This document shows positions 42,432-44,280 of a DNA stretch of 44,280 nt, in pieces (position 1 is the stretch's first letter; every line of letters begins with the position of its first letter). The translations under genes and the position numbers were made by a program. Under the pieces are notes generated by a model that saw nothing but the letters and a program-made list of their open reading frames with translations, searched no databases and had not been told where the DNA came from. The stretch is from Promethearchaeota archaeon (GTDB lineage: Archaea; Asgardarchaeota; Lokiarchaeia; Sigyniarchaeales; SOKP01), in contig JABXKD010000025.1 in the NCBI GenBank assembly GCA_013375475.1, forward strand, positions 1-44,280, given 5' to 3'.

Positions 42432-43031
42432 ATGAATGATCTTGAGAAGTGGGAGTTCGGTTCTTTAGAGTGGTGTCAATTTGCTGCTAAAACAGGTGTG
42501 AAACTCATTAACCAAGCTGAATTAGATCTTAGTAAATACGTATGGGGATTTAGCGAGGAATATACACATTTACCAGAACGTCTCTTAGCTGGACGAGATA
42601 GAGTAGGGTGGCATTTCATGATCCACAACGGAAAGGTCAGCGGAGGAGCATCATTACCGATCGAATGTCTAAAACATCCTGGATTTCATGTCACTATAGA
42701 GTGGGCACTAATAGCACACGCCTCATCCTTTATCTACGATCTTAAGGGCCAGGGAAAGCGAATGAATGATGAAGAAATATTAAACAATGACTTGGCCATG
42801 GTAGGAAAAGGGAGAAAAACAAATCCGTTTAATAGTAAACCAGTATGGCCACCTGGTATTGGAGAAGCACTCGTAGGGATTGCAGGTGAGGGCCTTCATA
42901 ATGTTACCGCTAGACGACTTAAGCATTCTCCTGAGCTTAGGGATTTTCCCCACACAGAATATGGCGTACCCGTTTTTACTAGGATGACAGATGAACAGAA
43001 AACACGATTCATTAGATTATTAGGGCGTTAG
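42432..43031 (+). CDS. Protein of unknown function, 199 aa
   Basis: Not recognised. Soluble, no signal or membrane segments. Notable stretches are WGFSEEYTHLPERLLAGRD, a VGWHFMIHNGKVSGG segment with nearby His and Cys, a GQGKRMNDEEI stretch, PPGIGEALVGIAGEGLHNVTARR with an NPFNSKPVWPP lead-in, and a basic C-terminus. His, Trp and acidic residues are frequent, compatible with an enzyme. The ATG has GAGGA at a good distance (42419-42423). It is divergent from the phosphotransferase-like gene (212 bp) and 70 bp upstream of the hydroxyacyl-CoA dehydrogenase, so cotranscription with the latter is likely. Confidence 0.7.
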   Translation: MNDLEKWEFGSLEWCQFAAKTGVKLINQAELDLSKYVWGFSEEYTHLPERLLAGRDRVGWHFMIHNGKVSGGASLPIECLKHPGFHVTIEWALIAHASSFIYDLKGQGKRMNDEEILNNDLAMVGKGRKTNPFNSKPVWPPGIGEALVGIAGEGLHNVTARRLKHSPELRDFPHTEYGVPVFTRMTDEQKTRFIRLLGR

Positions 43032-43101
43032 AAAGATAACTTTTTTTCATTCAGTGTCAAGTAAAGATAATTATCAAGAAAATAAAAAACAAAAGAAAAT
43101 T

Positions 43102-44007
43102 ATGAAGATAGATGATATAAAACGCGTTTTAATAGTAGGATCAGGGACTATGGGAGTCCAAATTGGTATTCAATCAGCAATTCATGGATACTATGTGAAC
43201 ATCTTTATAAGAAATCCTGCGAAAAACGATATAGTGTGGGATGACATACAAAAGCGAACGAATTTGATTGTAAGCGAAGATGTAATTAGCAGGGAAGAAG
43301 CTGATCAGATGCTGAAGAGAATATATACAACAAACGATCCCGCAGATGCAGCAAAAGATGTAGATTTGCTTTCAGAGTCTATACCAGAAATAGTTTCTTT
43401 AAAAAGAGAAATATTTGAGAGATTTAATGAACTATGCCCCAAACATACGATATTTACTACAAATACTTCCTTGCTTTTACCATCGCGGTTAGCTAAAAGC
43501 ACAGGGCGTCCTGAAAGGTTTTTAGCCCTTCACTTCAATACCCCTGTATATGTTACTAAAACTGCAGATATCATGGGACACCCTGGCACGGCAAAAGAAT
43601 TCCTTGATTTGACAATTGAATTTAGCAGGAAAATTGGAATGTTACCAATCGTTCTAGATAAAGAGCAATCGGGTTATATAACTAATTCACTATTCGTGGT
43701 ATTGAGAATGAAAGCGCTTGAATTAGTAGTAAATGGAGTTGCTACTCCTCGACAAATAGATAAATCTTGGATGAGCACTATGAATATGGGAATTGGAATC
43801 TTTGGGATTATAGATAGTATAGGTTTAGATGTAGGATTTGAGTTACTAGAACAATATGTCCTAAAATCGGGGGATAAACAAGCAAAAGCAATATATGAGT
43901 ATCTTAAAACTAATTTCATTGATAAAGGGCATCTCGGGAGCAAGACTGGTCAAGGTTTTTATAAATACCCTAATCCAGAATATGAGAATCCAGATTTTTT
44001 AAAGTAG
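43102..44007 (+). CDS. 3-hydroxyacyl-CoA dehydrogenase
   Basis: NAD(P)-dependent oxidation of 3-hydroxyacyl-CoA or the reverse, as in beta-oxidation or butyrate-type metabolism. The Rossmann motif is VGSGTMG (12-18), with E95 in SESIPE, catalytic Ser123 in TNTSLL, His144 in LHFNTPV (usually HFFNPV), and the GYITNSLF segment at 191-198 with the conserved Asn195. The C-terminal KTGQGFYKYP closes the domain. The frame extends to a GTG at 43054, but ATG 43102 gives the normal family start MKIDDIKRVLIVG. The length of 301 aa fits the small stand-alone dehydrogenases. The thiolases in the window supply the adjacent pathway step, though not in one operon. Confidence 0.9.
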   Translation: MKIDDIKRVLIVGSGTMGVQIGIQSAIHGYYVNIFIRNPAKNDIVWDDIQKRTNLIVSEDVISREEADQMLKRIYTTNDPADAAKDVDLLSESIPEIVSLKREIFERFNELCPKHTIFTTNTSLLLPSRLAKSTGRPERFLALHFNTPVYVTKTADIMGHPGTAKEFLDLTIEFSRKIGMLPIVLDKEQSGYITNSLFVVLRMKALELVVNGVATPRQIDKSWMSTMNMGIGIFGIIDSIGLDVGFELLEQYVLKSGDKQAKAIYEYLKTNFIDKGHLGSKTGQGFYKYPNPEYENPDFLK

Positions 44008-44280
44008 GATATATTGTTTAGCTTAATTTTTGCTATTTTATGAAATTTAACAAACTTAGAAAAATTACGATTTAAGTCTAAAAAAGTTAATGAAATTATG
44101 CCGAAGTTTTTAGATCAACCATTCGAGGATTGCTTGGATTAAAGATCCAATCGTTTTTACATTTTTTAGAACAAAAATAGTGTTTTACAGACTATAAGAG
44201 TCCGTATGGGAATTTAAATCCTGTGAAAAACAGCATTTCGCGAAAAATAAGACTAGAAAAGATTAATGAAATTTTAAAAT

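Noticed and set aside
1..44280. tRNA, rRNA or other structured RNA genes
   Set aside because: No cloverleaf-like or ribosomal sequence was recognised on either strand by eye; a covariance-model scan would settle this.

Overview
The window looks like a chromosomal segment of an archaeon, most likely an Asgard (Lokiarchaeia-like) lineage. Reasons: AT-rich DNA with TATA-type promoter candidates and T-rich ends; two F420-type luciferase-like oxidoreductases; archaeal-style exported proteins with an N-terminal signal and a C-terminal membrane anchor preceded by an Ile-Pro-Gly-Phe-like motif; and beta-helix surface proteins of the kind abundant in these genomes. No ribosomal or other marker gene is present, so the assignment is an inference. 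I see no tRNA, rRNA, CRISPR array or intact insertion sequence.

Layout. 80-11163: a peptide/oligosaccharide-type ABC importer. A small membrane protein, two permeases and two ATPases lie on the minus strand, and a membrane-anchored binding protein is divergent. Both ATPases carry an extra N-terminal multi-helix membrane domain. Downstream of the importer are an LLM oxidoreductase and a glycyl-radical-enzyme activase. 11405-12604: an intact thiolase. 12647-19808: two minus-strand units of the same design (serine hydrolase followed by a five-bladed beta-propeller glycosidase), separated by a DinB protein and a GIY-YIG-like protein. 19815-29420: a patchwork region. It holds a sulfatase relic, a nucleotidyltransferase/tyrosine-phosphatase fusion, a DUF362 protein, a visibly more GC-rich Fe-S protein, a beta-helix surface protein, a more GC-rich HpcH/HpaI aldolase, and a second thiolase copy broken by one in-frame TGA. 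Copies of a short dispersed repeat lie between 15.6 and 29.3 kb, all in the same orientation. 29421-39364: two alcohol dehydrogenases, an alpha-L-fucosidase, two PHP phosphoesterases, a carboxylesterase, an SDR reductase and a second LLM oxidoreductase. 39397-44007: a PEP-synthase/rifampicin-phosphotransferase-like enzyme, an unrecognised protein and a 3-hydroxyacyl-CoA dehydrogenase.

Taken together the content suggests scavenging of oligosaccharides or peptides: GH32, a GH32/43-like propeller, GH29 fucosidase, a lost sulfatase, esterase-like enzymes and an importer. Sugar-acid aldolase, alcohol dehydrogenases, thiolase and hydroxyacyl-CoA dehydrogenase could handle the products. Duplication is frequent: thiolase (including 105 bp of upstream DNA), LLM oxidoreductase, PHP phosphoesterase, serine hydrolase and the membrane-fused ATPases each occur twice.

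The least explained items are the dispersed double-palindrome repeat, the membrane-fused ABC ATPases, the nucleotidyltransferase-phosphatase fusion, and several genes whose 5' ends lack a usable start codon. All functional calls are from reading motifs by eye; no database search was run.
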